Source of the DNA: Billgrantia aerodenitrificans
Lineage (GTDB): Bacteria > Pseudomonadota > Gammaproteobacteria > Pseudomonadales > Halomonadaceae
DNA length: 64,000 nt
Assembly (NCBI RefSeq): GCF_021404405.1
Contig: NZ_JABFTV010000001.1
Location: 372,001 to 436,000 of the forward strand
Direction: 5' to 3'
Shown piece by piece: positions 51,092 to 59,100 of this stretch; positions within the stretch are counted from its first letter, which is position 1; the number at the start of each line of letters is the position of its first letter. The notes beneath the pieces were generated by a model. That model was not told the origin of the DNA. It searched no databases and saw only the letters and a program-made list of their open reading frames with translations. The translations under genes were made by a program, and so were the position numbers.

Positions 51092-52225
51092 TCAATTGGT
51101 CTGCAGTGCAGGCATTGTCTCACTGGGTGTCGTTGAGGCGGTGTAGAAGATCGTGCCGCTCATGATCTTTCTGGCGGTACGAATCAGCGATACACGCGCG
51201 ATAACGTTGGCATTGCCTTGGCGGTGCTCGACGTCGAGGTCGATGTAGCCGGATGGATGCTCCAACCTCACCTGTGCCAGGCACTCACCCTCGGTCATCC
51301 GTCCACTTTCTACTGCGATGCGGTTGGCGATGGTGCCGGGAACGCTGACCGCCGAGGCGACGGCAATGGCTCCGGTAACGGCGATGGCTTTGTGACAGCG
51401 GTGGGGGACGAAGTAACGTGCGCACAGTGTGCTAACGCGGTCACGCGCTGCGGAGAGAAGTACTGGCTTGGGCAAGACACCGTTGCTGACGTCGCCCAGC
51501 CCCATATTCTGTCCTGCCTTGCGTCGAATGCTTTCGAGCTGCTCGAGAAAAGCGCTATTGGCATCCAGTTCGTCAGGGGGTTCAGCGCCACTTAGGCCGA
51601 GGTCCGCAGCGTCGAGCATGATGATCGGCGTTGCCGCGTCGAGACAAGTGACGGCGACGCCTTCGATCGAGTCGCAGGCCTTTCCTGTCGGCAGCAACGC
51701 GCCGGTCTTGGAACCCATGATGTCCAAGAAGCTGAGTTGAATCCCGGCGGCACTTCCGGGCACGCCGCTGATGGATGTGTTGCCCTCATAGCAGACCTGG
51801 CGGCCCGGCGTGGGGACGTGGCATTCGATCAGGCGTTGGGTGTTGAGATTGCGCACTCGCACCACGGTCTTGCCCTCCTGGGGTTCCACCAGGCCCGTCT
51901 CGATCGCGTAGGGGCCGACCGCCGAGAGCATGTTTCCGCAGTTCGGGCTGAAGTCGACGCGGCGATTGAGGACGTCGACTTGGGCAAACAGGTAATCGAC
52001 GTCGGCGTCGGCATGGGAAGAGCGTTCCACGATGGCAATCTTGCTGGTCAGCGGATCCCCGCCGCCGATGCCATCGATCTGCAGGGCGTGGCCTGAGCCC
52101 ATCAGGCTTAGCAGGATCTCGGCCTGGGCGTCCTGGCCACTGGGAAGGTCGCTCATGCGCAGGAAAGGGCCTCGGGAGGTGCCGCCGCGCATGATCATGC
52201 AGGGAATGCTATTCATCATCGTCAT
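51092..52225 (-). CDS. PrpF/GalD-family isomerase (4-oxalomesaconate tautomerase-like)
   Basis: A 377-residue PrpF-fold protein. Family segments are PCMIMRGGTSRGPFLRMSDL, DFSPNCGNMLSAVGPYAIE with the catalytic cysteine, and SGYIDLDVEHRQGNANVIAR. PrpF isomerises 2-methylaconitate, whereas GalD tautomerises 4-oxalomesaconate in gallate/protocatechuate breakdown; sequence alone does not separate them. Linked to a TTT importer and a LysR gene, an imported tricarboxylic or aromatic-derived acid is a likely substrate. Start candidates are the ATG at 52225 and 52219. Confidence 0.9.
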   Translation of the reverse strand: MTMMNSIPCMIMRGGTSRGPFLRMSDLPSGQDAQAEILLSLMGSGHALQIDGIGGGDPLTSKIAIVERSSHADADVDYLFAQVDVLNRRVDFSPNCGNMLSAVGPYAIETGLVEPQEGKTVVRVRNLNTQRLIECHVPTPGRQVCYEGNTSISGVPGSAAGIQLSFLDIMGSKTGALLPTGKACDSIEGVAVTCLDAATPIIMLDAADLGLSGAEPPDELDANSAFLEQLESIRRKAGQNMGLGDVSNGVLPKPVLLSAARDRVSTLCARYFVPHRCHKAIAVTGAIAVASAVSVPGTIANRIAVESGRMTEGECLAQVRLEHPSGYIDLDVEHRQGNANVIARVSLIRTARKIMSGTIFYTASTTPSETMPALQTN

Positions 52226-52369
52226 GCCACATCGCGTTTGGGAATCGTGATGTGAGCATGTCAGCGAGCAACTAATGCTTCAAATGCAAATAAATCCTTA
52301 TATTGATTCTATATCTGCATTAATGTGTTATATTTATCAATACATATTATCCTATGCAAGAGTGCATCG

Positions 52370-53278
52370 ATGACACATCGCCTGGAATTCCTTGATCTTC
52401 AAGCCTTTATATTGGTTGCAGAGCTGGGTTCATTCCATGAGGCTGCGCAGCGTCTGCATTTGTCTCAGCCGGCATTATCGCGACGCATTCAGAAGCTCGA
52501 GGAGCTTTTGGAAGTCGAGCTGCTCGAACGCACCACCCGCAGGACACACCTGACGCCGATTGGAGCGGATTTTCTGCCGCGCGCCAGGCGTATGATCGAG
52601 GAATATGAGTCGTCGATTCTGAACATGCGAGAACTGGCGACGCACCAGAAGGGCACGGTCACGATCGCCTGCCTACCCACCGCCGCTTTTTACTTCCTGC
52701 CAAGCGTAATTCGCGGCTTCAGCGAGGCTTGGCCGGGTATTCGCATTCGCATTCTCGACGTCAGTGCCAACGAGGGGCTGCAGCGGGTCATCAACGGCGA
52801 GGCCGACTTCGGCATCAACATGTTCAGTGCACAGAGCGCGGAGGTTTCCTTCACACCGCTATTACGTGATCCCTTCGTTCTGGCCCTGAGATCCGACCAT
52901 CCGCTGGCGGCCAAGAAGAGTATTCAATGGGCGGATCTCGAGCAGGTCAGATTGATTACCGTCAGTCGCGACAGTGGAAATCGTACCCTGCTGGACAATG
53001 CACTTTCAGCCGAAGGCATTCGGCTGAACAGCTTCTACGAAGTTCAGCACCTCTCCACCTCACTTGGCCTGGTCGAATCCGGGCTTGGCGTGGCGATTCT
53101 GCCCAAGATGACAATGCCCGGCCCGGACCATGACACGCTCTGTTCGCGTGAACTTCCCGAACCCCGCATCCAGCGAACCATCGGTCTGGTCAGAAGCAGT
53201 TCCCACAGTATTTCCAGCACGGCTCAGTTGTTCATCGACATGCTTCTCGAGCACTGGGGGAATTCCACGGACTCATGA
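52370..53278 (+). CDS. LysR-family regulator of the TTT-PrpF operon
   Basis: A 302-residue LysR regulator. LEFLDLQAFILVAELGSFHE and AAQRLHLSQPALSRRIQKLE form the winged helix; the effector domain starts near GTVTIACLPTAAFYFLPSVI. It is divergent from the PrpF-TctC-TctA operon across about 145 AT-rich bases, the natural site of control. The ATG at 52370 is chosen; codons up to 52325 lie in AT-rich leader sequence. It ends overlapping the TetR stop in TCATGA. Confidence 0.92.
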   Translation: MTHRLEFLDLQAFILVAELGSFHEAAQRLHLSQPALSRRIQKLEELLEVELLERTTRRTHLTPIGADFLPRARRMIEEYESSILNMRELATHQKGTVTIACLPTAAFYFLPSVIRGFSEAWPGIRIRILDVSANEGLQRVINGEADFGINMFSAQSAEVSFTPLLRDPFVLALRSDHPLAAKKSIQWADLEQVRLITVSRDSGNRTLLDNALSAEGIRLNSFYEVQHLSTSLGLVESGLGVAILPKMTMPGPDHDTLCSRELPEPRIQRTIGLVRSSSHSISSTAQLFIDMLLEHWGNSTDS

Positions 53279-53851
53279 TTTCAACCAGCACACGATGAGC
53301 GAGGCGAGGCAACTGGCGGCTGTCGCCATGTCGGTGTGGCCGCGGATCATCTCCTTCGATATCGCTTCGCCTGCGCCGATGATGCCGATGCAGCGCATTC
53401 GCAGCGTCCCTTCGTCAAGGTTGCAGTAAGGGCGTAGTGCCTCCTGGTAGAGATCTACATAGTGATCGAGCAGTTCTTGCTGCACTGCTTCCATCTCTTC
53501 GGCGCCCTTCAGAGCCGCCGATAGGGCATGCCATTCCGACCCGACATCCGTATAGCACTCCATATAGGCTCGTCCCACGACCTGGGCAATGCTCTCCAGG
53601 TGGCGTGGCGCCTTGTCGAGCGCAGCGAGAAAAGCCACCTCCTTGGCATGATCGAGCTGTCGGTACATGACGATGAGCAGGCCGGCTCGCGTGCCGAAGT
53701 GCTCATAGGCAATGGGCTTGCTGACGCCGGCGCATTCGGCCAGATAACCCAGGGTGAGAGCATCGGTGCCTTCTTTCTGCACGATGTCGAAGGCTGTCTC
53801 CAGCAGTTGCTCGCGGCGCTCGGCCTTCGTCAGTCTTCTTGGTTTGGTCAT
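53273..53851 (-). CDS. TetR-family repressor of the tandem Rossmann pair
   Basis: A 192-residue TetR regulator. LTKAERREQLLETAFDIVQK and YLAECAGVSKPIAYEHFGTR make the helix-turn-helix. The C-terminal domain resembles TetR_C_33-like repressors, with DVGSEWHALSAALKGAEEME. The ATG at 53851 has AGGAAGTTAGGC upstream. It is divergent from the two tandem Rossmann-fold genes across about 128 bases that contain repeats of TAACCTAC, probably its operator. Confidence 0.9.
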   Translation of the reverse strand: MTKPRRLTKAERREQLLETAFDIVQKEGTDALTLGYLAECAGVSKPIAYEHFGTRAGLLIVMYRQLDHAKEVAFLAALDKAPRHLESIAQVVGRAYMECYTDVGSEWHALSAALKGAEEMEAVQQELLDHYVDLYQEALRPYCNLDEGTLRMRCIGIIGAGEAISKEMIRGHTDMATAASCLASLIVCWLKS

Positions 53852-53916
53852 GCCTAACTTCCTGCTTCTCTCGAGTATCTCGCTTCCATGACGTCGCACA
53901 GCATCCTTGACGAGGA

Positions 53917-53951
53917 TAACCTACCTTGCGTAACCTACAAAAGGTAAGTTA
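53917..53951. promoter_or_regulatory. Candidate TetR operator
   Basis: TAACCTAC occurs at 53917-53924 and 53931-53938, and the inverted near-copy GTAAGTTA ends the block at 53951, giving an imperfect palindrome TAACCTAC-n5-GTAAGTTA. It lies between TetR and the Rossmann-fold pair. Confidence 0.55.
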
Positions 53952-53979
53952 CTAATCGTAGGCTTTAGAGGGCACTGTC

Positions 53980-55008
53980 ATGTCTCGACGAATCGAGGAT
54001 CCGGTTCTGCTCATTGGTGGCTCCGGCGTGGTGGGAGAGAAAGCCGCCGGAACACTGCGGCGCTTGTATCCAGAATTGCCGCTTGCCATTGGTGGGCGTG
54101 ACATGGCCAAGGCCACTGCCATCGCCCAGGCGCTGGGAAAGGCCGAGGCGACAAGAGTCGAGCTTGGAAAGGCTGGGCTGGGGTTGGCGGAAAGCCAGAG
54201 GTTCCGTGCCGTGGTCACCTTCCTGAAGGACGATACCCTGAGCTCCTTGCGCTATGCCCAGCAGCAGGGAGTGCCGCATCTGGGAATTTCGACCGCGGCG
54301 TTCGAGATAGCCCCGGAGGTTGCACTGCACATCAATGCTCCCGAGCGTTCGGCCATCCTCATGATGAGCAACTGGCTGGCTGGGAGTGCGACGCTTTCGC
54401 TGCTGCATTTGGTACGAGACTTTGCCACGGTTCGGTCTATCCGAATTGCCGCGGTACTCGATGAGCAGGACATGGGCGGGCCGGCGGCTCATGCCGATTA
54501 CGTACGCCAGACCGGTGCCGTCACGAGTGCGCTGATGCGCGAGTCGGGTAAGTGGTTATGGATGCAAGGGGAGAGGGCACAACGTACGTTCACCATGCTG
54601 GATGGAACGCCCGTGACAGGAGCCGCCTTTGGCAATCTCGACCTGCTCAGCATGATGGGAGCCACCGACGCAGAGTCGATCCGTTTCGACTTTGCTCTCG
54701 GTGAAACCTCCAGCCGTCGCCGGGGTGAGCCATTTTCCACCGAGATCCTGCTCGAGGTCAGTGGACAGGGGCGGGACGGAAGCCCCCGCCATGTTCGGCA
54801 GGGCATCGTGCACCCCGCGGGTCAGGCGCCGCTGACGGCACTGGGCGTGGCGCTCGGCGTGGAGCGCCTGCTCGGCCTTGACGGTGCAACGCCGGTGGCA
54901 CCGGGGCTCTATCTACCCAACAGCCTTCTCGATCCGGCTTATTTCGTGCAGCGCATGCAGGAGTTCGGAGCCCGCTTCCACGATCTCGAGCCGGAGGTTG
55001 GACCATGA
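53980..55008 (+). CDS. Saccharopine-dehydrogenase-like Rossmann protein, paralog A
   Basis: A 342-residue NAD(P)-binding protein. The dinucleotide motif VLLIGGSGVVGEKAAGTLRR (residues 9-28) opens a Rossmann domain as in saccharopine reductases. Later segments shared with the next gene are DMGGPAAHADYVRQTGAVTS, AQRTFTMLDGTPVTGAAFGN and PVAPGLYLPNSLLDPAYFVQ. There are no visible saccharopine catalytic residues assigned. It overlaps the downstream paralog by four bases (ATGA), and TetR faces it. The reaction is unknown; a reductase or epimerase on a small metabolite is plausible. Confidence 0.85.
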   Translation: MSRRIEDPVLLIGGSGVVGEKAAGTLRRLYPELPLAIGGRDMAKATAIAQALGKAEATRVELGKAGLGLAESQRFRAVVTFLKDDTLSSLRYAQQQGVPHLGISTAAFEIAPEVALHINAPERSAILMMSNWLAGSATLSLLHLVRDFATVRSIRIAAVLDEQDMGGPAAHADYVRQTGAVTSALMRESGKWLWMQGERAQRTFTMLDGTPVTGAAFGNLDLLSMMGATDAESIRFDFALGETSSRRRGEPFSTEILLEVSGQGRDGSPRHVRQGIVHPAGQAPLTALGVALGVERLLGLDGATPVAPGLYLPNSLLDPAYFVQRMQEFGARFHDLEPEVGP

Positions 55009-56003
55009 GCGCTTCAACTCTCGACCCCGTGCTGCTGATCGGTGGCGCCGGTCGTGTCGGATCACGAGCCGCCCGTTCGCTGCGCAGCATGCACCCTGAG
55101 CTGCCGGTCGCCATCGCCGGGCGTGACCTCGGCAAGGTCCGCCAACTGGCCTCGGAGATCGGGCATGCCTCGGCCGTTGCCGTCGATCTGGAGCGGGCCG
55201 ACCTTGGGCTGGATGGGAGCGCCGCTTTCAGTGCCGTAGTCGTACTGTTGAAAGACGACTCGCTGAACGCGCTGCAATTCGCACAAGCGCATGGTGTGCC
55301 GTATGTGGCGATAGCCGACTATGCCTTCGACATCGGCCCGGAGGTGGCAATGGCGATTGCACGGCCCACAGCGTCTCCCGTGCTGCTGCTCGGCCATTTT
55401 CTGGGCGGCATCGCCGTGCTGGCGACCTTGCATGCCGTACGCGATCTACAGCGAGTGGATAACATCGAGATGGCCGCCATTTTCTCACCGGCAGACATTG
55501 GTGGGCCGACGGCCCAGGCGGATATGGCGCGTGTCGCGGGTATTGCGCCCCATCCGCTGATGCTCGTAGACGGCCATTGGGTCTGGGCTGCAGGAGCGGA
55601 AGCCCAGCGTACCTTCACCGATATAGACGGTATGACTCTCCAGGGGCAGGCTTATCCGTTGCTGGATGTTGTCAGCTTGGCAGCAGTAACCGATGCCATG
55701 TCGGTACGTATCGATGCGGCCATGCGCGAGGATGAGGAGGCGTCTCTCGGCCATCGTCTGATCATTGATGTCGCAGGGGTGGGGAGGTGTGGCGAGTCGC
55801 AGCGTACCCGCTGGGTAATCGAGGATAGCGACTTTCACCAGGGCATGAGCGGCATGGGCCTGGCTTTGGCCATCGAACGCCTGCTGGGTCTGGATGGCGG
55901 CAAGCCGGTCGCCCCTGGGCTCCATCATCCGGAAACGATCCTGGATCCGGAATCGGTCATGAACCGCCTCAAGGAATGGGGTGTGAGGTTCCATTCTTAC
56001 TGA
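55005..56003 (+). CDS. Saccharopine-dehydrogenase-like Rossmann protein, paralog B
   Basis: A 332-residue paralog of the preceding protein. VLLIGGAGRVGSRAARSLRS is the dinucleotide motif. DIGGPTAQADMARVAGIAPH, AQRTFTDIDGMTLQGQAYPL and PVAPGLHHPETILDPESVMN align with the same regions in paralog A. The two are clearly a tandem duplication that has diverged strongly, likely forming a heterodimer or two steps. Translation is coupled through the ATGA overlap. No similar pair is nearby to suggest substrate. Confidence 0.85.
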   Translation: MSASTLDPVLLIGGAGRVGSRAARSLRSMHPELPVAIAGRDLGKVRQLASEIGHASAVAVDLERADLGLDGSAAFSAVVVLLKDDSLNALQFAQAHGVPYVAIADYAFDIGPEVAMAIARPTASPVLLLGHFLGGIAVLATLHAVRDLQRVDNIEMAAIFSPADIGGPTAQADMARVAGIAPHPLMLVDGHWVWAAGAEAQRTFTDIDGMTLQGQAYPLLDVVSLAAVTDAMSVRIDAAMREDEEASLGHRLIIDVAGVGRCGESQRTRWVIEDSDFHQGMSGMGLALAIERLLGLDGGKPVAPGLHHPETILDPESVMNRLKEWGVRFHSY

Positions 56004-56109
56004 GGGCGGGTTAACCAAGCTGCCAACGATGAGATCCGCCACTATGTCCACGGAAGGCGACTGCTCACGCTGCTGAGCCGAATGGGAAGCTTGCCGACTT
56101 TCGGAACAG

Positions 56110-57009
56110 CTACGTTTCTGTCGGGGGCTCCGGTATCTGGGCAGGTGTCGACTCCCTCAGTCGAGAGGGGGCGATCCCCTTGGCCTGGCGAAAGCGACTG
56201 GCCAGGTGGCTCGAGGAGCTGAAGCCGCAATCCAGCGCAATCTCGGCTAGTGGTAACGGCGTCTCGTGCAGCAGTGTCTCGGCCCGCGCCAATCTGCGTT
56301 GGAGCACGTACTGATGAGGGGATAGCCCCTGGCTCTGCTTGAACATGCGGGCGAAGTGATACTCGCTGAGCTGAACCTGAGCGGCCAGCTCGGCGAGGGG
56401 CAGCGGCCGGTCCAGGTGGGCCTCGATATAGTCGAGCACCTGCCGCAGGCGGTAGGGCGCCAGCCCGCCGCGGGGGCTTGGCAGCACTCGTTGGCGCTGG
56501 CTGTAGGACCTGAGCAAATGCACGAGTAGCAGGGTGGTGGCGCTGTCCAGAGCCAGGCGGTCGGCCCGCTCCTGCCAGTTGAGGGCAAGCAGCCACTGAC
56601 GATACAGGCTCGCGATCAACGGGTCGTCGGCGAAGGTCTTTTCATCCAGCAGCAGGCCGGTGGCGTCCTTGTCCCAAACCCGCTCTGCCAGTCCTGCCAG
56701 GTGCTTGTCGGTGAAATAGAGGTGAACGAACTCGAGAGGGCCGCGGACATCCCAGGTGGATTCGTGCTGGCTGGGCATCAGGCAGAAACGATCAGGAGCG
56801 CCGCCGTTGCGCCAGCCGGAGGAGGTCTTGCGGTAGGACTCGTAACCATCGGCCACGTAAAGGCTCAAGGTGTGATGGGTCGGCTTGTCGAGCGCGATGT
56901 GGTCATTGCAGTTGTACCACTGGGAAAGGCCGATTCCGCCGTCGAGTTGGGCGGCGCGTTTCAATTGGGCATGGTGTTGTCCCAGACGCTCGAAGACATG
57001 GTACTGCAT
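56110..57009 (-). CDS. AraC-family regulator divergent from a DMT exporter
   Basis: A 299-residue AraC-type regulator. The N-terminal half is an AraC_N-like ligand cupin region (PDRFCLMPSQHESTWDVRGP), and the helix-turn-helix pair is ELAAQVQLSEYHFARMFKQS and EIALDCGFSSSSHLASRFRQ. It is divergent from a DMT-family exporter across about 195 bases, so it probably regulates that gene. The ATG at 57009 is the clear start. Confidence 0.9.
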   Translation of the reverse strand: MQYHVFERLGQHHAQLKRAAQLDGGIGLSQWYNCNDHIALDKPTHHTLSLYVADGYESYRKTSSGWRNGGAPDRFCLMPSQHESTWDVRGPLEFVHLYFTDKHLAGLAERVWDKDATGLLLDEKTFADDPLIASLYRQWLLALNWQERADRLALDSATTLLLVHLLRSYSQRQRVLPSPRGGLAPYRLRQVLDYIEAHLDRPLPLAELAAQVQLSEYHFARMFKQSQGLSPHQYVLQRRLARAETLLHETPLPLAEIALDCGFSSSSHLASRFRQAKGIAPSRLRESTPAQIPEPPTET

Positions 57010-57205
57010 GGCCCCTTTCTCCCTCGGCCGCTAACCGCTTGGCTCGATGCTTGGCTCGATAGTAGCTGGCCGCCTGGAGCGGGCCAAGCGAAGACCGGCA
57101 GGATCGCGAAAAAGCGCAAGAATCGAATGTCCGGCGCAAGAAGCTGAATGCCTGAGACCGCTGAGAGACGCACACTTGGTCGTTCGAATACCGAGGAGTG
57201 CGAGC

Positions 57206-58201
57206 ATGAACCTGTTGCTCTATGCGACCACCGTGCTGATCTGGGGTACCACCTGGATCGCCATTGCCCTGCAAGTCGGCGAGGTGCCGGTGATGCTCTC
57301 GGTCTTCTATCGTTTCGCTCTGGCCGCCGGCGTATTGCTGCTATGGCTATCGGCCAGCGGTCGGCTGCATCGGCTAGGTGTGCGCGATCATCTGTTCTGC
57401 GCTTTGCAGGGCCTGTGTGTGTTCTGCCTCAATTTTTATTTCTTCTATACCGCCTCCGCCTATATCACCAGTGGTTTGATTGCGGTGGTGTTCTCCATGG
57501 CGGTACTGTTCAACGCCGTCAATGGTGTGCTCTTCTTTCGCCAAACCATCACGTCGCGGCTGCTGCTGGCAACCTCTTTGGGCCTGATCGGGATGGTCTG
57601 TCTATTCTGGCCGGACATCTACCGTGGTGGGCTGGATGCCAGCGTGCTGTTCGGCTTGGGCTGCGCGTTGGTAGGAACCTATGGTTTCTCCCTCGGCAAT
57701 ATGCTCAGTTTGCGTCATCAGCGGCGCGGCCTGGACCTGCTCTCCACCAACGCCTACGCCATGGGCTACGGCGCCCTGATCATGCTGGCGCTGGTCGTGA
57801 TCAGCGGTACGCCCTTCGTGGTGGATACCTCGCCTACCTATGTCGGCGCCTTACTCTATCTGGCCATCTTTGGGTCGGTGATCGGCTTCGGCGTCTATTT
57901 TGCCTTGGTGGGCCGGATCGGCCCCGGTCCGGCGGCCTACGCGACCCTGCTGTTTCCTCTGGTCGCCCTGGGTATCTCCACTCTGGTGGAGGGCTATCAG
58001 TGGACGCCGTACGCCTTGGTGGGACTGATGACGATCCTGGTCGGGAATGGCGTGATGTTCTATAAGCCGCGCTCCAGGTCGGTGGCGAAAGAGACGAGAG
58101 TCGCGGCAGCGATGAACCGTACCAGCAAGGCTGTGGTGGCCGGTTCGACTCTGGAAGGTGACATCGAAAGCACTGTCCGGTGCCCGGTCAGTCGGCAGTG
58201 A
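57206..58201 (+). CDS. EamA/DMT-family transporter
   Basis: A 331-residue membrane protein of two EamA repeats and ten helices. It opens LLLYATTVLIWGTTWIAIAL and continues through YFFYTASAYITSGLIAVVFS; the second repeat contains VGALLYLAIFGSVIGFGVYF and PLVALGISTLVEGYQWTPYA. DMT proteins usually export metabolites or amino acids. A GAGGAGTGCGAGC site precedes the ATG at 57206. Its C-terminal coding end overlaps the convergent XRE gene by 14 bases. Confidence 0.92.
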   Translation: MNLLLYATTVLIWGTTWIAIALQVGEVPVMLSVFYRFALAAGVLLLWLSASGRLHRLGVRDHLFCALQGLCVFCLNFYFFYTASAYITSGLIAVVFSMAVLFNAVNGVLFFRQTITSRLLLATSLGLIGMVCLFWPDIYRGGLDASVLFGLGCALVGTYGFSLGNMLSLRHQRRGLDLLSTNAYAMGYGALIMLALVVISGTPFVVDTSPTYVGALLYLAIFGSVIGFGVYFALVGRIGPGPAAYATLLFPLVALGISTLVEGYQWTPYALVGLMTILVGNGVMFYKPRSRSVAKETRVAAAMNRTSKAVVAGSTLEGDIESTVRCPVSRQ

Positions 58202-58979
58202 AGTAAACCACCATCCTGAGATGTCGGTGCTCATCCACCAGCAGCGTGGTGTGTTCATACGTCTGCGTAGCCGAGTCGGCGTCGATGAGCGTGCCGATGC
58301 CGTAGCGATAGGCTTCGTGGTTGGGCTGCTCCCACCAGCGCCGAAAGTCCGGCGACAGCTTGGCGAGCGCTTCGATCAGCTCCTGCATGGCGGGATCTTC
58401 GGGGGCGGCGGCCAGATCGCAGCGAAACTGGGCCAGTAGGCGGGAGGCGTCCTGACGCCAGTCGGGAAGGCGTCTGCGCAGCGCCGGATCGGCGAACAGC
58501 AGACGCATCATGTTGTGCCCGCCGGGCGCCCTGTCGCTGAAGCCGAGCAGGGCATCGGCGGCGGCGTTCCAGGCGATGATGTCCCAGCGCAGGTTCATCA
58601 CGTAGGCGGGCCTTGGCATGTCGTCCATCAGGCTCTGCACCAGGGGCGGAATTTCCTGCCACTGGTATGCTTCCACCGGCGGCGGGCGGCGATGGGCAAG
58701 CAGGAACAGGTGGCAGCATTCGGCGTCGTCGAGCTTGAGGGCCTTGGAGACTTTCAGCACGAAGCTCTCCGAGACGTTGATATCGCGCCCCTGCTCGAAC
58801 CAGGTGTACCAGGTCAGTCCCACCCCGGCGAGGGTGGCCACTTCCTCGCGCCGCAGCCCGGGCGTGCGCCGACGCCCGGTGGAAGGCAAGCCGACGTCGG
58901 CCGGCGTCAGCTTGCTGCGATGATGAATCAGGAACTCGGTGAGTTCGCTGCGGGTTCTGTCGAGGCTGCGTCCGGCCAT
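58188..58979 (-). CDS. XRE-family regulator with MmyB-like ligand domain
   Basis: A 263-residue regulator. The N-terminal helix-turn-helix, RRTPGLRREEVATLAGVGLT and WYTWFEQGRDINVSESFVLK, is followed by an MmyB-like domain from about 110, with YVMNLRWDIIAWNAAADALL and HNMMRLLFADPALRRRLPDW. MmyB-type regulators are thought to sense fatty acids or small ligands. It is divergent from a DHA2-type efflux gene, its likely target, over about 120 bases. Confidence 0.93.
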   Translation of the reverse strand: MAGRSLDRTRSELTEFLIHHRSKLTPADVGLPSTGRRRTPGLRREEVATLAGVGLTWYTWFEQGRDINVSESFVLKVSKALKLDDAECCHLFLLAHRRPPPVEAYQWQEIPPLVQSLMDDMPRPAYVMNLRWDIIAWNAAADALLGFSDRAPGGHNMMRLLFADPALRRRLPDWRQDASRLLAQFRCDLAAAPEDPAMQELIEALAKLSPDFRRWWEQPNHEAYRYGIGTLIDADSATQTYEHTTLLVDEHRHLRMVVYFTAD

Positions 58980-59100
58980 GGCAGTGCTCCAGGCAGTTAC
59001 CTGTAGTAGTTACTCATAGTAATAGGATAACTGGCTATATTGTAACCCTATCAGTATGGGCCAAGACTACCATGCCAACCCTACGGAAAGGAGGCATGGC

